Shown here one piece after another: positions 1-8,865 of a stretch of 62,300 nt of DNA; the first letter of the stretch is position 1, and each line of letters begins with the position of its first letter. A model generated the notes under the pieces. The model was not told the origin of the DNA and did no database searches. It saw nothing but the letters and a program-made list of their open reading frames with translations. The stretch is from assembly GCA_028687435.1 (NCBI GenBank), contig JAQUAF010000030.1, forward strand, positions 1 to 62,300, written 5' to 3'. The position numbers and the translations under genes were made by a program. This stretch comes from Verrucomicrobiia bacterium. GTDB taxonomy: Bacteria; Verrucomicrobiota; Verrucomicrobiia; JABWAM01.

Positions 1-72
1 GACCCCCTCCCAAACAAGACAACAACTGAACAAAAAATTTTACCGAACTTGGAACAACACGGACCAACAAAA

Positions 73-125
73 TAACAACATTTTCAAACCGGCGGTTTTA
101 GGACATTTTCAGACCGGCGCTTACA
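73..125. mobile_element. IS21-like terminal repeats (end of an insertion sequence)
   Basis: Two direct repeats of about 17 bp, ACATTTTCAAACCGGCG at 78-94 and ACATTTTCAGACCGGCG at 103-119, are spaced 25 bp apart and end in ..TTACA at 121-125. Read from the right this is TGTAAGCGCCGGTCTGAAAA, the TG...CA arrangement with multiple internal terminal repeats that IS21-family elements show. No istA/istB coding sequence is visible in the 72 bases to the left, so only the end of an element, or a relic of one, is inside the window. The family assignment rests on resemblance of the repeat motif alone. Confidence 0.4.
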
Positions 126-129
126 TCCT

Positions 130-497
130 AACCCGAGTTTCTCAGATTTCGTAAAAAATGCACAATTTTTGCAACTCCTTCCCTGATCATGTAGATGTCA
201 AGGGGCTGAGTCTCCAACACATTTTTTTCGATGCCTCGAAATTGGCATCCCTTTTTCCCCTTGGCTGTCCGGGAGGCCAGCCCTCCGTCAATTCCATCGC
301 TGTTCAAAGGAGGGCGGGGCTCCTGCACCGCTTGTTGCCGCGAAGATAAATTGCAGTGTCATACCCATGACACAACTTGGAAATAAAATCCATGGAGCAG
401 GTCTCCACACACGCCAAAATACGGCTTTTCCCAAAGTTTGAACCTGAAGGATGTCGAAAAATAATTGAAAAACGCCGAAATCTGAGAAACTCGGGCT
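130..497. mobile_element. MITE-like element, copy 1 (20-bp terminal inverted repeats)
   Basis: The unit is bounded by AACCCGAGTTTCTCAGATTT at 130-149 and its inverted copy at 478-497. The 368-bp interior has no convincing gene: the short frames in it carry no recognisable domain and overlap each other on both strands. It contains one copy of the GC-rich dispersed repeat (309-342). It directly abuts a second copy, so the junction at 478-517 is a 40-bp near-perfect palindrome that would form a strong hairpin. CTAA and TTAA tetranucleotides at the borders could be target-site remnants. The size, the inverted ends and the lack of a transposase fit a non-autonomous element. Confidence 0.6.
309..342. 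repeat. GC-rich dispersed repeat, copy A
   Basis: The core GGAGGGCGGGGCTCCTGCAC is followed by CGCTTGTTGCCGCG. The same core, on either strand, recurs at 736-769, 10093-10161, 18304-18330 and 58198-58254. All copies are outside genes or inside other repeats. It behaves like a REP-type dispersed sequence. Confidence 0.7.
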
Positions 498-923
498 AAC
501 CCGAGTTTCTCAGATTTTGCAAAAAATGCGCATTTTTTGCAGTTCCTTCCCTGACCATGTAAATGTCAAGGGGCTGAGTCTCCCACACATTTTTGAAGCG
601 AGCTTCCAATTCGAGGAACTTTACCACGCCCTTTTCCCCATGGCTGTCCCGCCTTCGTCGAATACTACGGCGGGGCAGGCCGGGAGGTTCACCACGTTTC
701 ACGTGGCCAGCCATCCTTTTCATATCAAAATAAAGGGAGGGCGGGGCTCCTGCACCGCTTGTTGCCGCGAAGATAAATTGCAGTGTCAGACCATGACACA
801 ACTTGGAAATAAAATCCATGGAGCAGGTCTCCACACACGCCAAAATACGGCTTTTCTCAAGTTTTGAACCTGAAGTGAGTCGCAAAATAATTGAAAAACG
901 CCGAAATCTGAGAAACTCGGGTT
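498..923. mobile_element. MITE-like element, copy 2
   Basis: This 426-bp unit has the same terminal inverted repeats at 498-517 and 904-923 as its left neighbour. The outer parts of the two copies are closely similar (for example 518-600 against 150-232, and 770-903 against 343-477). Copy 2 is longer because of extra sequence around 640-735. It carries the GC-rich dispersed repeat at 736-769. No transposase is present. Confidence 0.6.
736..769. repeat. GC-rich dispersed repeat, copy B
   Basis: This copy is identical to copy A (309-342) over 34 bp and sits in the corresponding part of the second MITE-like unit. Confidence 0.7.
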
Positions 924-1019
924 AACCTCAAACCTGCGCCCTGTACCCTGCAACCTCAAACCTCACCCTTTGCCCCGAAAATGCATTGATATCCGTCCTG
1001 TTTCGACGATAAATCAGGC

Positions 1020-1490
1020 ATGTTCAAAAGGTTTCTCTTATTGACGGGGTGCCTTGCGCTTTTGCATGGCGTCGTCGTCGCGGCGGAAAAGGAACTTGTG
1101 GAAAAAATTCGCACAGATGTGGGGAATATGTTTGTGGTCAGTCTGCCTTCCAACCCCACCACCGGTTACCAGTGGCAACTGCCGCCCAAGACGGATGACA
1201 AGGTGGTTCAACTGCTCAAGCAGACTTATATCCGGCCGAAAGCAAAACTCGCCGGAGCCGGGGGGACGGATATCTGGCGGTTCAAGGCTGTGGGCGAGGG
1301 GACGGTTGAGTTGGTTTTCAGCTATGCAAGGTCTTGGGAAAAGGATGTTCCTCCGGTTGAAATCCGCCGCTTGAAGGTGGTGGTTGGCGGGACGGTGGCA
1401 GGCAATGAAATCCCGGCAACCAATTCCTGGGTCAGGATTCTGGCGCCGGAACAGAAGGGCAAAAAAGCCAATGAGGGCGATCGGCAGTAG
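1020..1490 (+). CDS. secreted chagasin-type (family I42) cysteine protease inhibitor
   Basis: The 156-residue product starts with a signal peptide (hydrophobic residues about 5-21, probable cleavage after VVVAA). The mature part has the three loop motifs of family I42 inhibitors: NPTTGYQW at 45-52, the glycine-rich GAGGTDIWRF at 79-88, and RSWE at 104-107 in place of the usual R-P-W. These loops insert into the active-site cleft of papain-like proteases. The protein should act in the periplasm or outside the cell, either protecting the cell's own surface enzymes or blocking foreign proteases. The downstream AraC gene overlaps its 3' end by 20 bp, so the two are probably co-transcribed. The family call is firm; the target protease is unknown. 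Confidence 0.85.
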   Translation: MFKRFLLLTGCLALLHGVVVAAEKELVEKIRTDVGNMFVVSLPSNPTTGYQWQLPPKTDDKVVQLLKQTYIRPKAKLAGAGGTDIWRFKAVGEGTVELVFSYARSWEKDVPPVEIRRLKVVVGGTVAGNEIPATNSWVRILAPEQKGKKANEGDRQ

Positions 1491-2382
1491 TCCGGCCAGA
1501 ACCATTGAGACCCTGGCGGGAACGAGGGGGGTGACGCCTTCCTCGCCATTCCCTTTTCATATCGAACGCATTTCCCAAGCCAGGTGCGGCGAGCATCGTC
1601 ATGAGTTTCTGGAACTGGTTTATGTGTGGAAAGGCGAGGCCTCCCATGTGGCGAACGACTGCCGCACTCCGTTGAAGTCTGGCGATGTGTTTTTTATCAG
1701 CCGGCGAGACTGGCATGGTTACGAGGATTGCCGTGATTTGCAAATCGTCAACATCCTGTTTTTGCCTCCGGCGCTGGGTTCGCGAGGGTTGGAGCGGGAG
1801 GAATACCGGCCTTTTTATGACGCCATCTTTCTCGAGTCGGTTTCCAAACAGAGTGTTTTTCACCTGCATCTGGCGGGTTTGCTGGACGTGAGGGTTCGGG
1901 CGTTGCTGGAGGAGATGCTCCAGGAACATGCCGCGAAGGGCAGGGGGTACCAGGAGATTCTCAAGAACGATTTGCGCAATCTGTTGATTTTGTTGACCCG
2001 ATCCCGGCAGAGGGACGATGCCTTGAGCCGCGAACTGGCCGGCGCCGTGGCGGCGCAGCAGCACCGTTTTCAACAGGCGTTGCATTTCATGGAAATTCAT
2101 TTTGCGCAGAAGATTTCCCTCCCGCAGGTGGCGGGGCTGGCCTGCGTCAGTCCGAACTATTTCTCGGAGCTGTTCCACAAGGTGATCGGAAAAACCTTTC
2201 TGCAGTACCTCACGGATTTGAGGATGAAGCACGCCGCATTGCTCCTGACCGGCACGGATCTGGGCGTGAAGGATGTGGCGGCACGCAGCGGGTTTTCCGA
2301 TTTTCGTCATTTCATGCGCACGTTCAAGAAGTTCCACGGCGCGACCCCCGGCGTGTTCCGTAAAAAAGCCGCAACAATCTGA
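1471..2382 (+). CDS. AraC-family transcriptional regulator
   Basis: The predicted protein is 303 residues from the ATG at 1471; an upstream in-frame ATG at 1384 would add 29 residues lying entirely within the inhibitor gene and is less likely. The N-terminal half looks like an AraC-type cupin sensor (HRHEFLELVYV, then LKSGDVFFI...HGY). The C-terminal 100 residues carry two helix-turn-helix units: ISLPQVAGLACVSPNYFSEL, then the second helix pair with VKDVAARSGFSDFRHFMRTF and the conserved ...GATPGVFRK end. It lies between a protease inhibitor and a GH106-like glycoside hydrolase and is a natural candidate to control the latter, but no operator is obvious in 2383-2750. Confidence 0.88.
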   Translation: MRAIGSSPARTIETLAGTRGVTPSSPFPFHIERISQARCGEHRHEFLELVYVWKGEASHVANDCRTPLKSGDVFFISRRDWHGYEDCRDLQIVNILFLPPALGSRGLEREEYRPFYDAIFLESVSKQSVFHLHLAGLLDVRVRALLEEMLQEHAAKGRGYQEILKNDLRNLLILLTRSRQRDDALSRELAGAVAAQQHRFQQALHFMEIHFAQKISLPQVAGLACVSPNYFSELFHKVIGKTFLQYLTDLRMKHAALLLTGTDLGVKDVAARSGFSDFRHFMRTFKKFHGATPGVFRKKAATI

Positions 2383-2750
2383 AAAGCCGCCTCTTGTTGG
2401 AAAATGGGAGGGGTGTTAGGTTTGGAGAAATGACACCAACTTCATTCCCGTCATTCCCGCAAAAGCGCATTCGCGACAACCTAATTTTCATGATTTAGAG
2501 GGAAAAAGCATAAAGCAAGGATTGAGTGATGAGTGAAATTCACATCGATAGACAGGATGGACGGGATAAAATCCAAACCGCCCCTTCAGAATTAAAAATA
2601 TCCTGTTCATCAATGTTCAATAGGTTTGGCCAGATCCTTAGGTTGACGCGAATGCGCAAAAGCGGGAATCCAGACGCGGAGGAAACGTATGGGCTCCTCG
2701 CTTTTAAACTGTGAACTTTGAACCGTGAACCGCAAAACCCTGAATGACGC
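2383..2750. other. intergenic region with dispersed repeat fragments
   Basis: No gene is supported here. A 38-bp stretch at 2449-2486 (starting CGTCATTCCCGCAAAAGCGC and ending CAACCTAATT) matches 58082-58119 at 35 of 38 positions. A partial copy of the 'attcccgc-gcgggaat' REP family lies at 2651-2673. Around 2550-2610 there is an ACAGGAT/ATCCTGT-rich stretch resembling 30690-30735. Any promoter for the gene at 2751 must be in this region, but I see no strong -35/-10 pair. Confidence 0.55.
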
Positions 2751-5700
2751 ATGAAAACCGACTCTCTGACCGCACTTTTTCAAAATCCCACCTCCGCTTA
2801 TCGCGGCAAACCTTTTTGGGCGTGGAATGGACGCCTTGAGGAAAACGAACTCCGGCGGCAGATCCGTGTTTTTCGCGAGATGGGCATGGGCGGGGCGTTT
2901 TTGCATTCCCGCGTGGGGCTTTCCACTCCCTATCTTTCAAAAGAATGGTTTCGACTGGTCAATGCCTGCGCGGATGAGTCGGAGAAAAATGGCGTGGAAG
3001 CCTGGTTGTACGACGAGGATCGCTGGCCTTCCGGCGCAGCCGGCGGTTTGGTGACCAAGGATCCCCGTTACCGGTTGCGGCGGTTGAAAATCGAGTTGCT
3101 GGATAAAAAATCCTATGAGGCCAAAGGGGATGAACTGGGGGTTTATGCCGGGATGATCCGGGGCGATGAAATTTCCGGGGTGCGCGTCGGACGGGGGCGG
3201 GTGACCGCCGGGGCTGGCGAGACGATTCTTGTTTGCCGGGCCGTGGCGCAGCCGCCTTCCCCGTGGTACAACGACCAGACTTATCTGGACACGCTTTCCG
3301 CCAAGGCGGTGAAACGGTTCATTGAGGTGACGCACCAGGCTTATGCCAAAAACACCCTGAACCGGTTCGATTCGCGCGTGGTGCCGGGGATTTTCACCGA
3401 TGAACCCAACCACGGCGGTTGTCCGGATCTTCTCCGGCATCATGATGAGCGTGTGATCAACCTGCCGTGGACGGATGAACTGCCCAAGGCCTTTCGGAAA
3501 CGGCATGAATATGATTTGCTGCCGCAGTTGATCGAACTGGTTTTCAAGGTGGACGGCCGGGAATTTTCCAAGGTCCGGCGCGATTACTTCGACACGGTAA
3601 CCGATCTGTTCAGCCGCCATTTCATGGGCATGATTGGCGAATGGTGCAAAAAGAACGGCCAGATTTTTACCGGCCATGTGCTGGAGGAATCCACCCTGCA
3701 ACGCCAGACCTGCCAAGTGGGAAGCGCCATGCGGTGTTATGAACCCATGCAGGCGCCCGGCATCGACATTCTTTGCGGGCAGGGGTTGTCGCGCGAGGGC
3801 GGGATGGCGCCGGAATACATGACGGCGAAACAGTGCGCTTCCGCGGCGCATCAGTTTGGGCGCAAGTGGATGCTGAGCGAATTGTACGGCTGCACGGGGT
3901 GGCAGTTCACCTTTGCGGAGCACAAGGCGGTGGGTGACTGGCAGGCGGCGCTGGGGGTGAATCTCCGCTGCCAGCATCTTTCCTGGTACACCATGGAAGG
4001 GGAGGCCAAACGCGATTACCCGGCCAGCATTTTCTTCCAATCCTCCTGGTGGCGCGATTACCCGGTGGTGGAGGATTACTTTTCGCGGGTCGGGGTGTTG
4101 ATGACGCAAGGGGAACCTGTGCGCGACGTGGCGGTGTTGCATCCCATTGAGAGCGCCTGGGGGTTGATCACGGTGAACGATCACACCCGCCGCGGTTCCG
4201 GGAGCGCCGGGGAAAACGGGGTGCAGAAGTTGAACCGCCAGCTTGAGGAGATTCAGCAATGGTTGTTGGAGGAGCATTTTGATTTCGATTATGTGGATGA
4301 GGATTTGCTGGCGCGTCATGGTTCGGCCCGGGGCGGGCAATTGCAGATGGCCAAGGCGGCCTACCGGGCGGTGGTGGTCCCGCCGGCGCGCACCTTGCGT
4401 TCAAGCACGTTGAAGTTGCTGGAGAAGGTGGCTGCCGGGGGCGGAAAGGTGATTTTCGCGGGGGATGTTCCGGATCATCTGGACGCGACGCCGTCGTCGT
4501 TGGTGAAGGATTTCGCCGGAATGGCCGGGCAAGTGAATTTTTCGCGGGCAGCCTTGGTGACGGCGCTGGCAAAGGCGCCGGATTTAAGACGGGTTTCCAT
4601 TGCCGGTTCAAATGGAGGGGAATTCGCGAAATCGCTGTATCAATTGCGGCATGATGCCAAAACCGGGCAGGCTTTTGTTTTTATCTGCAACACCAGCCAA
4701 AAGGACGCTTCCGGACCGCTGTCGGTGCGGTTGCCTTTCAAGGGAACCGTGGAGGAGTGGGATGCCGTGACCGGGCAGGTTTGGGATGCCGGCGCCAGGG
4801 AGGAGTGCGGCGCCATGGTTGTTCAGACCAGTCTGCCGCCGGTGGGCAGCCGGTTGTTTGCGGTGCAGCCCGAATCCAAAAGTAAATTGTCCAAACGTTC
4901 ATCCTTCCGGGAGATCAAACGCCAGACGTTGTCACCCCAAAAATGGATGATCACCCGGGATGAGCCCAATGGGTTTCCGTTGGATGTGGCGGAGTACTCC
5001 ATTCAGGGCGGAGCATGGAAGGGGCCGTTGGAAATCTTGAAGATTGACCGGGCGGTCAGGGATGCGGCCGGATTGCGTCACCGGGGGGGAGCCATGTGCC
5101 AGCCGTGGGCGCAAAAAAATCCGCCCCAGGCGAAAAAAACGAAGGTGGGGTTGCGTTACCGGTTTGATGTCGATGTTCTGCCCGCTTCAGGTTGCCACCT
5201 GGTGATGGAACAGCCCGCCCGGTTTGTGGCGAAGCTGAACGGGCAGGTCCTGCCCACGACGGATGACGAGGGATGGTGGGTGGACAATTCCTTCCGCAAG
5301 ATTCCCGTGGCGCCGTGGCTTTTGCGGCAGGGCGAAAACGAGCTGACGCTGGAGACGGAATACGCCGTGGATTCGGGTTTGGAAAGCCTCTATTTTGTCG
5401 GGGAATTTGGGGTGGCTTGGAAAAAACGGCGGCCTGTGATCGAAAAGCTTCCGGAGTCATTGGCTTTGGGGGATTGGGGAAAACAAGGGTTCCCCTGTTA
5501 CGGCGGCGCCATTTCTTATGGTCTGACAGTCAAGTGTCCGGCCGGGGGAAAACACGCCTGTTTTCTGGAACTTTCCGCATGGGAAGGGGTGATGATCCGG
5601 GTGATGGTGAATGGACGGAAGGCGGGCGCCATTGCATGGCATCCGTACGAATTGGATTTAACCCCGTTTTTGACTGCGGGAGAAAACCGGCTGGAAATCC

Positions 5701-5870
5701 AGGTCTTGGGCAGCCGGCGCAATCTGTTCGGGCCGCTGCATCATGCCGGCGCTTATCCCATCTGGACCGGCCCCGGCCAGTTTGTCTCGGAAGGCAAAAT
5801 GTGGACGGATGATTACGTGATGATTCCCTGCGGACTGATGAAACCGCCCGTCCTTTCATGGCGCGAGTGA
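2751..5870 (+). CDS. GH106-like (alpha-L-rhamnosidase-related) glycoside hydrolase
   Basis: The product is a large 1039-residue protein. Its N-terminal region has the hallmark pattern of GH106-type enzymes: KPFWAWNGRL at about 20-29, REMGMGGAFLHSRVG, and WLYDEDRWPSGAAGG at about 85-99. The middle resembles a class I glutamine amidotransferase-like or beta-galactosidase trimerisation fold (VAVLHPIESAWG, then ALRSSTLKLLEKVAAGGGKVIFAG). The C-terminus is a GH2-type jelly roll with GENELTLE and GENRLEIQVLGSRRNLFGP. There is no signal peptide, so it is probably cytoplasmic and acts on imported oligosaccharides. The likely reaction is release of terminal rhamnose or a related sugar from plant or algal glycans; the substrate is inferred from family resemblance only. 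It lies downstream of the AraC gene. Confidence 0.72.
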   Translation: MKTDSLTALFQNPTSAYRGKPFWAWNGRLEENELRRQIRVFREMGMGGAFLHSRVGLSTPYLSKEWFRLVNACADESEKNGVEAWLYDEDRWPSGAAGGLVTKDPRYRLRRLKIELLDKKSYEAKGDELGVYAGMIRGDEISGVRVGRGRVTAGAGETILVCRAVAQPPSPWYNDQTYLDTLSAKAVKRFIEVTHQAYAKNTLNRFDSRVVPGIFTDEPNHGGCPDLLRHHDERVINLPWTDELPKAFRKRHEYDLLPQLIELVFKVDGREFSKVRRDYFDTVTDLFSRHFMGMIGEWCKKNGQIFTGHVLEESTLQRQTCQVGSAMRCYEPMQAPGIDILCGQGLSREGGMAPEYMTAKQCASAAHQFGRKWMLSELYGCTGWQFTFAEHKAVGDWQAALGVNLRCQHLSWYTMEGEAKRDYPASIFFQSSWWRDYPVVEDYFSRVGVLMTQGEPVRDVAVLHPIESAWGLITVNDHTRRGSGSAGENGVQKLNRQLEEIQQWLLEEHFDFDYVDEDLLARHGSARGGQLQMAKAAYRAVVVPPARTLRSSTLKLLEKVAAGGGKVIFAGDVPDHLDATPSSLVKDFAGMAGQVNFSRAALVTALAKAPDLRRVSIAGSNGGEFAKSLYQLRHDAKTGQAFVFICNTSQKDASGPLSVRLPFKGTVEEWDAVTGQVWDAGAREECGAMVVQTSLPPVGSRLFAVQPESKSKLSKRSSFREIKRQTLSPQKWMITRDEPNGFPLDVAEYSIQGGAWKGPLEILKIDRAVRDAAGLRHRGGAMCQPWAQKNPPQAKKTKVGLRYRFDVDVLPASGCHLVMEQPARFVAKLNGQVLPTTDDEGWWVDNSFRKIPVAPWLLRQGENELTLETEYAVDSGLESLYFVGEFGVAWKKRRPVIEKLPESLALGDWGKQGFPCYGGAISYGLTVKCPAGGKHACFLELSAWEGVMIRVMVNGRKAGAIAWHPYELDLTPFLTAGENRLEIQVLGSRRNLFGPLHHAGAYPIWTGPGQFVSEGKMWTDDYVMIPCGLMKPPVLSWRE

Positions 5871-5913
5871 TGACAGGAGTTCGTTCCTGTTGTGAGGGGC
5901 ATCCCTTGGTTTT

Positions 5914-7047
5914 TCAGCTCGCAAAACAGATGAATGGCTCGGCCTGTTTCCGGCGTTTGCCTTTCAGACCGAGATCGGAGGTGTCGCCCAGCTTGTGGAG
6001 CTGACGCCGTTGCAGGATGGTTTTGACGGTGCGGGGGCCGATGCCGGGGACGCGCAGCAGGGTTTCGCGGTCCGCCCGGTTGACATTGATAGGAAAAAAT
6101 CCGGGATGCCGTTCCGCCCATATCTGTTTGGGATCCTTGTCGAGCGGCAGGTTGTTGTCCTGGTCAAAGTGAAAGTCGGCGGCCTTGAAGCCGTATTGGC
6201 GGACCAGAAAATCGACTTGGTAGAGGCGGTGTTCCCGCATCAGGCGCGACCCGGGATTTTGGAGGGATTGTTTTTCGCCTGGAATATCGGAGGTTCCCAA
6301 TCCCGGTTGATAGGCGGAAAAATAAACCCGGTTGAGATGGAGGCGGTTGTAAAGTCCGAACAGATAGTTCACGATCTCCGAGTCTTTTTCGTCGGAAGCG
6401 CCCACGATGAATTGGGTGGTGGTGCGCACGCGGGCATGGCGCTCTCCCCGGGCGGTGAGACGGGAGATCAATTTCAGCGGACGAATGATGTCGGCCAGAT
6501 AATCTTTGCGTTGGGAAAGTTTCGCGAAATGTCCCGCGCCCGGGGTTTCGATGTTGATGGAAACGGCGCTGGCCAGGGAGAGGGTTTCCTCAATGGCGGC
6601 GTCGGATGCGCCGGGGAGAACCTTGAGGTGGATGTAGCCGCGGTAGTCGTGTTTCCGGCGCAGAAGCCATGCGGTCTCGTTTAATTGCGCCATGGTGTGA
6701 TCCGGCGAATTCGTGACTCCCGAGCTGAGAAACAATCCGTAAAGCGTCATTCGTCGCAGGTAGTTCATGAAGATGCCGGCGGTTTCCTCAGGCGCCAGGG
6801 AACATCGGCGGATATTGGTCTGGCTGCGCAGGGGACAATACTTGCAGTCGTTGCGGCAGGCGTTGGACATCAAGGTCTTGAGCATGATCGACTGTCCGCC
6901 ATTGGCCAGGGTGACCGGGTAAAGCCATCGCCCTTCCAGGCCCCGGTGGCGGCGGTCATGATCGCTGGTTCCGCAGGCGCAGGCCAGGTCGTACTGCGAA
7001 TCCGCGGAAAGGATTTTTAATTTTTCATGTGTGTCCAGGTGTGTCAT
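5914..7047 (-). CDS. radical-SAM protein of the putative DNA modification/repair type, with helix-hairpin-helix
   Basis: The protein has 377 residues from the ATG at 7047. Upstream in-frame codons lie inside the MITE-like element at 7056-7329 and are not part of the gene. A CX3CX2C radical-SAM cluster motif is at Cys64, Cys68 and Cys71 (ACRNDCKYCPLR). Near the C-terminus VNRADRETLLRVPGIGPRTV is a helix-hairpin-helix DNA-binding motif. This pairing matches the family described as 'putative DNA modification/repair radical SAM protein'. In many genomes that family sits next to a uracil-DNA-glycosylase-like partner; none is seen in this window. The biochemical reaction of the family is not established to my knowledge. 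Confidence 0.82.
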   Translation of the reverse strand: MTHLDTHEKLKILSADSQYDLACACGTSDHDRRHRGLEGRWLYPVTLANGGQSIMLKTLMSNACRNDCKYCPLRSQTNIRRCSLAPEETAGIFMNYLRRMTLYGLFLSSGVTNSPDHTMAQLNETAWLLRRKHDYRGYIHLKVLPGASDAAIEETLSLASAVSINIETPGAGHFAKLSQRKDYLADIIRPLKLISRLTARGERHARVRTTTQFIVGASDEKDSEIVNYLFGLYNRLHLNRVYFSAYQPGLGTSDIPGEKQSLQNPGSRLMREHRLYQVDFLVRQYGFKAADFHFDQDNNLPLDKDPKQIWAERHPGFFPINVNRADRETLLRVPGIGPRTVKTILQRRQLHKLGDTSDLGLKGKRRKQAEPFICFAS

Positions 7048-7055
7048 TGGTTCCA

Positions 7056-7329
7056 GAGGCTCTTGCAAAACTACGATGCGCGGCGTTGCAGCGGGTATGG
7101 ATTGGCTGGCAAGGCGTGGAGTCTGGTCAATCCCCCCATCGGGCTTGGCCAGACGACACAACGCCGCCAGCAATCCATAGACGCGCAACCCCTTGGGCGA
7201 CAATCACTTTGGCCAACTCCGGCGTTGACTCGGGCATCAAAGCCCGCTTCGGGGATTCTCAGCCCTCGGTGCCTTGGATTTGGCCAAAGTGATTTATCGC
7301 GCCGCATATCGTAGTTTTGCAAGAGCCTC
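7056..7329. mobile_element. MITE-like element type 2, copy 1
   Basis: The 274-bp element is bounded by GAGGCTCTTGCAAAACTACG (7056 onward, 22-bp repeat to 7077) and its inverted copy at 7308-7329. A shorter relative with the same ends lies at 61241-61418. Shared internal sequence includes GGCAAGGCGTGGAG near the left end and TTTATCGCGCC just before the right end. No transposase frame is present. It sits only 8 bp upstream of the start codon of the radical-SAM gene, so it may have displaced or supplied that gene's promoter. Confidence 0.65.
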
Positions 7330-7424
7330 TCCAATATACACCATGTGATGACTGAAGGCCGGGGAAAACAAGTTCCAAGAGCAGCCCTTTCATTCCAGCC
7401 TGGCAGGTTGCATGACTGCGCGGT

Positions 7425-8723
7425 TCATAGATTGCCCTTGGCGGATTCGGAGGCCAGGGTTTCGTCGGCGGCGGCGAGAAAACGGTCAATGTCATTTTCG
7501 GTGTGCGCGGCAGAGATGAATCCCACTTCAAATTGGGCGGGCGGCAGGTAAAATCCGCGTTGCAACATGCCGTGAAAGAATGCGGCAAACGCCTTGGTGT
7601 TGGCGGTTTTGGCCGTGGTGAGGTCGTGGACCGGGCCGGAGCAGAAGAAAGGGGTGAAAATGCCGCCAAGATGCGGACAATGCAGAGCGAGGGTTCGCTT
7701 TTTGGCCATGGCATTCAATCCGTCCGACAGCTTTTTGCCAAGCCGGGCAAGTCCCGGGTAGGGGTTTTCTTTTTCAAGCAGTTTGATTGTGGCCAGACCG
7801 GCCGCCACCGCAACCGGATTGCCGCTGAGAGTGCCGGCCTGATAAACCGCTCCCATGGGCGCCAGATGATTCATGATCTCAGCCCGTCCGCCCAAACCTC
7901 CAATGGGCATGCCGCCACCGATGATTTTTCCGAGACAGGTGAGATCCGGTTGCAGTTTTTCCATCATGGAATAAGTGGTGGGTCCCAGACGAAAACCGGT
8001 GATGACTTCGTCAAGAATCAGCAGGATGCCGTTGTTCCGGGCCACCTTTTGAAGCCCCTGGAGAAAACCCGGCTGGGGTTGAACCAGTCCCATGTTGCCG
8101 GCCACCGGTTCGATGATGATGGCGGCCAGATCCTTGTTGTGCCGCCGCACGACTTCCTTGACGGCGCCAAGATTGTTGTAGGGAACGACGAAAACTTCTT
8201 CTGCGACAGTCTGTGAAACGCCGGCGGATGTGGTGATGCCGCCTGTCAGCAGCCCGCTTCCGGCCGAAACCAGCAGGTAATCGGCATGACCGTGGTAGCA
8301 TCCCTCAAATTTGATGATTTTCCGGCGGCGGGTGAATCCGCGGGCAAGCCGGATGGCGGTCATGACCGCTTCGGTGCCGGAATTGACAAGACGGACCATT
8401 TCAAGCGAAGGAACCAATCGGTGGAGCAACTCGGCAAATTCAACTTCACGCGGGGTGTTGGTCCCAAAGGTGGTTCCTTCGGCGGCAGCGGCGCTGATGG
8501 CTTCAATGACTTCGGGTCGGGCATGGCCGAGGATCAATGGGCCCCATGAAGCGCAAAAGTCGATGTATTCCCTGCCATCGGTGGAAAAGATGCGCGTCCC
8601 ATGGCCTCGCGTCATGTAAACCGGAGTTCCGCCAACGGAATTGAAAGCCCGCACGGGACTGTTGACTCCGCCAGGAATGACTTTCCTGGCCCGCTCAAAA
8701 AATTCTGCGGAAGTTGGATTCAT
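7425..8723 (-). CDS. hemL: glutamate-1-semialdehyde 2,1-aminomutase
   Basis: The 432-residue product matches the usual length for HemL. It converts glutamate-1-semialdehyde to 5-aminolevulinate in the C5 tetrapyrrole (heme) pathway, in the cytoplasm, with PLP/PMP as cofactor. Visible features are the N-terminal IPGGVNSPVRAF signature, the NSGTEAVMTAIRLAR phosphate-binding segment, EPVAGNMG, the LDEVITGFR segment with the PLP-contacting Asp, and the Schiff-base lysine K266 in CLGKIIGGGMPIG. It is divergent from the GntR gene at 8913. No other heme gene is present, so it stands alone here. Confidence 0.96.
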   Translation of the reverse strand: MNPTSAEFFERARKVIPGGVNSPVRAFNSVGGTPVYMTRGHGTRIFSTDGREYIDFCASWGPLILGHARPEVIEAISAAAAEGTTFGTNTPREVEFAELLHRLVPSLEMVRLVNSGTEAVMTAIRLARGFTRRRKIIKFEGCYHGHADYLLVSAGSGLLTGGITTSAGVSQTVAEEVFVVPYNNLGAVKEVVRRHNKDLAAIIIEPVAGNMGLVQPQPGFLQGLQKVARNNGILLILDEVITGFRLGPTTYSMMEKLQPDLTCLGKIIGGGMPIGGLGGRAEIMNHLAPMGAVYQAGTLSGNPVAVAAGLATIKLLEKENPYPGLARLGKKLSDGLNAMAKKRTLALHCPHLGGIFTPFFCSGPVHDLTTAKTANTKAFAAFFHGMLQRGFYLPPAQFEVGFISAAHTENDIDRFLAAADETLASESAKGNL

Positions 8724-8865
8724 GGGATTGAAGAAAAATGGGGCAAAGGGTTGGCCGTTTTGGGTTGCCAGGCTGATCTGCTGTCAATGATGTGGTTCTA
8801 ACAGAAGAAATTGAAGTGGCCAAGTCACAATGTTGGACGATCCCGGTAAAGATATTTTCAAAAAC

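Noticed and set aside
158..867. Short open frames within the MITE-like elements (for example 158-349 and 517-867)
   Set aside because: They are on both strands of the same repeats, have no domain, and duplicate with the repeat itself.
8724..8865. Sigma-54 type (-24/-12) promoter near hemL
   Set aside because: A TGGCC...TTGCC pair near 8750-8768 has the wrong spacing between GG and GC.
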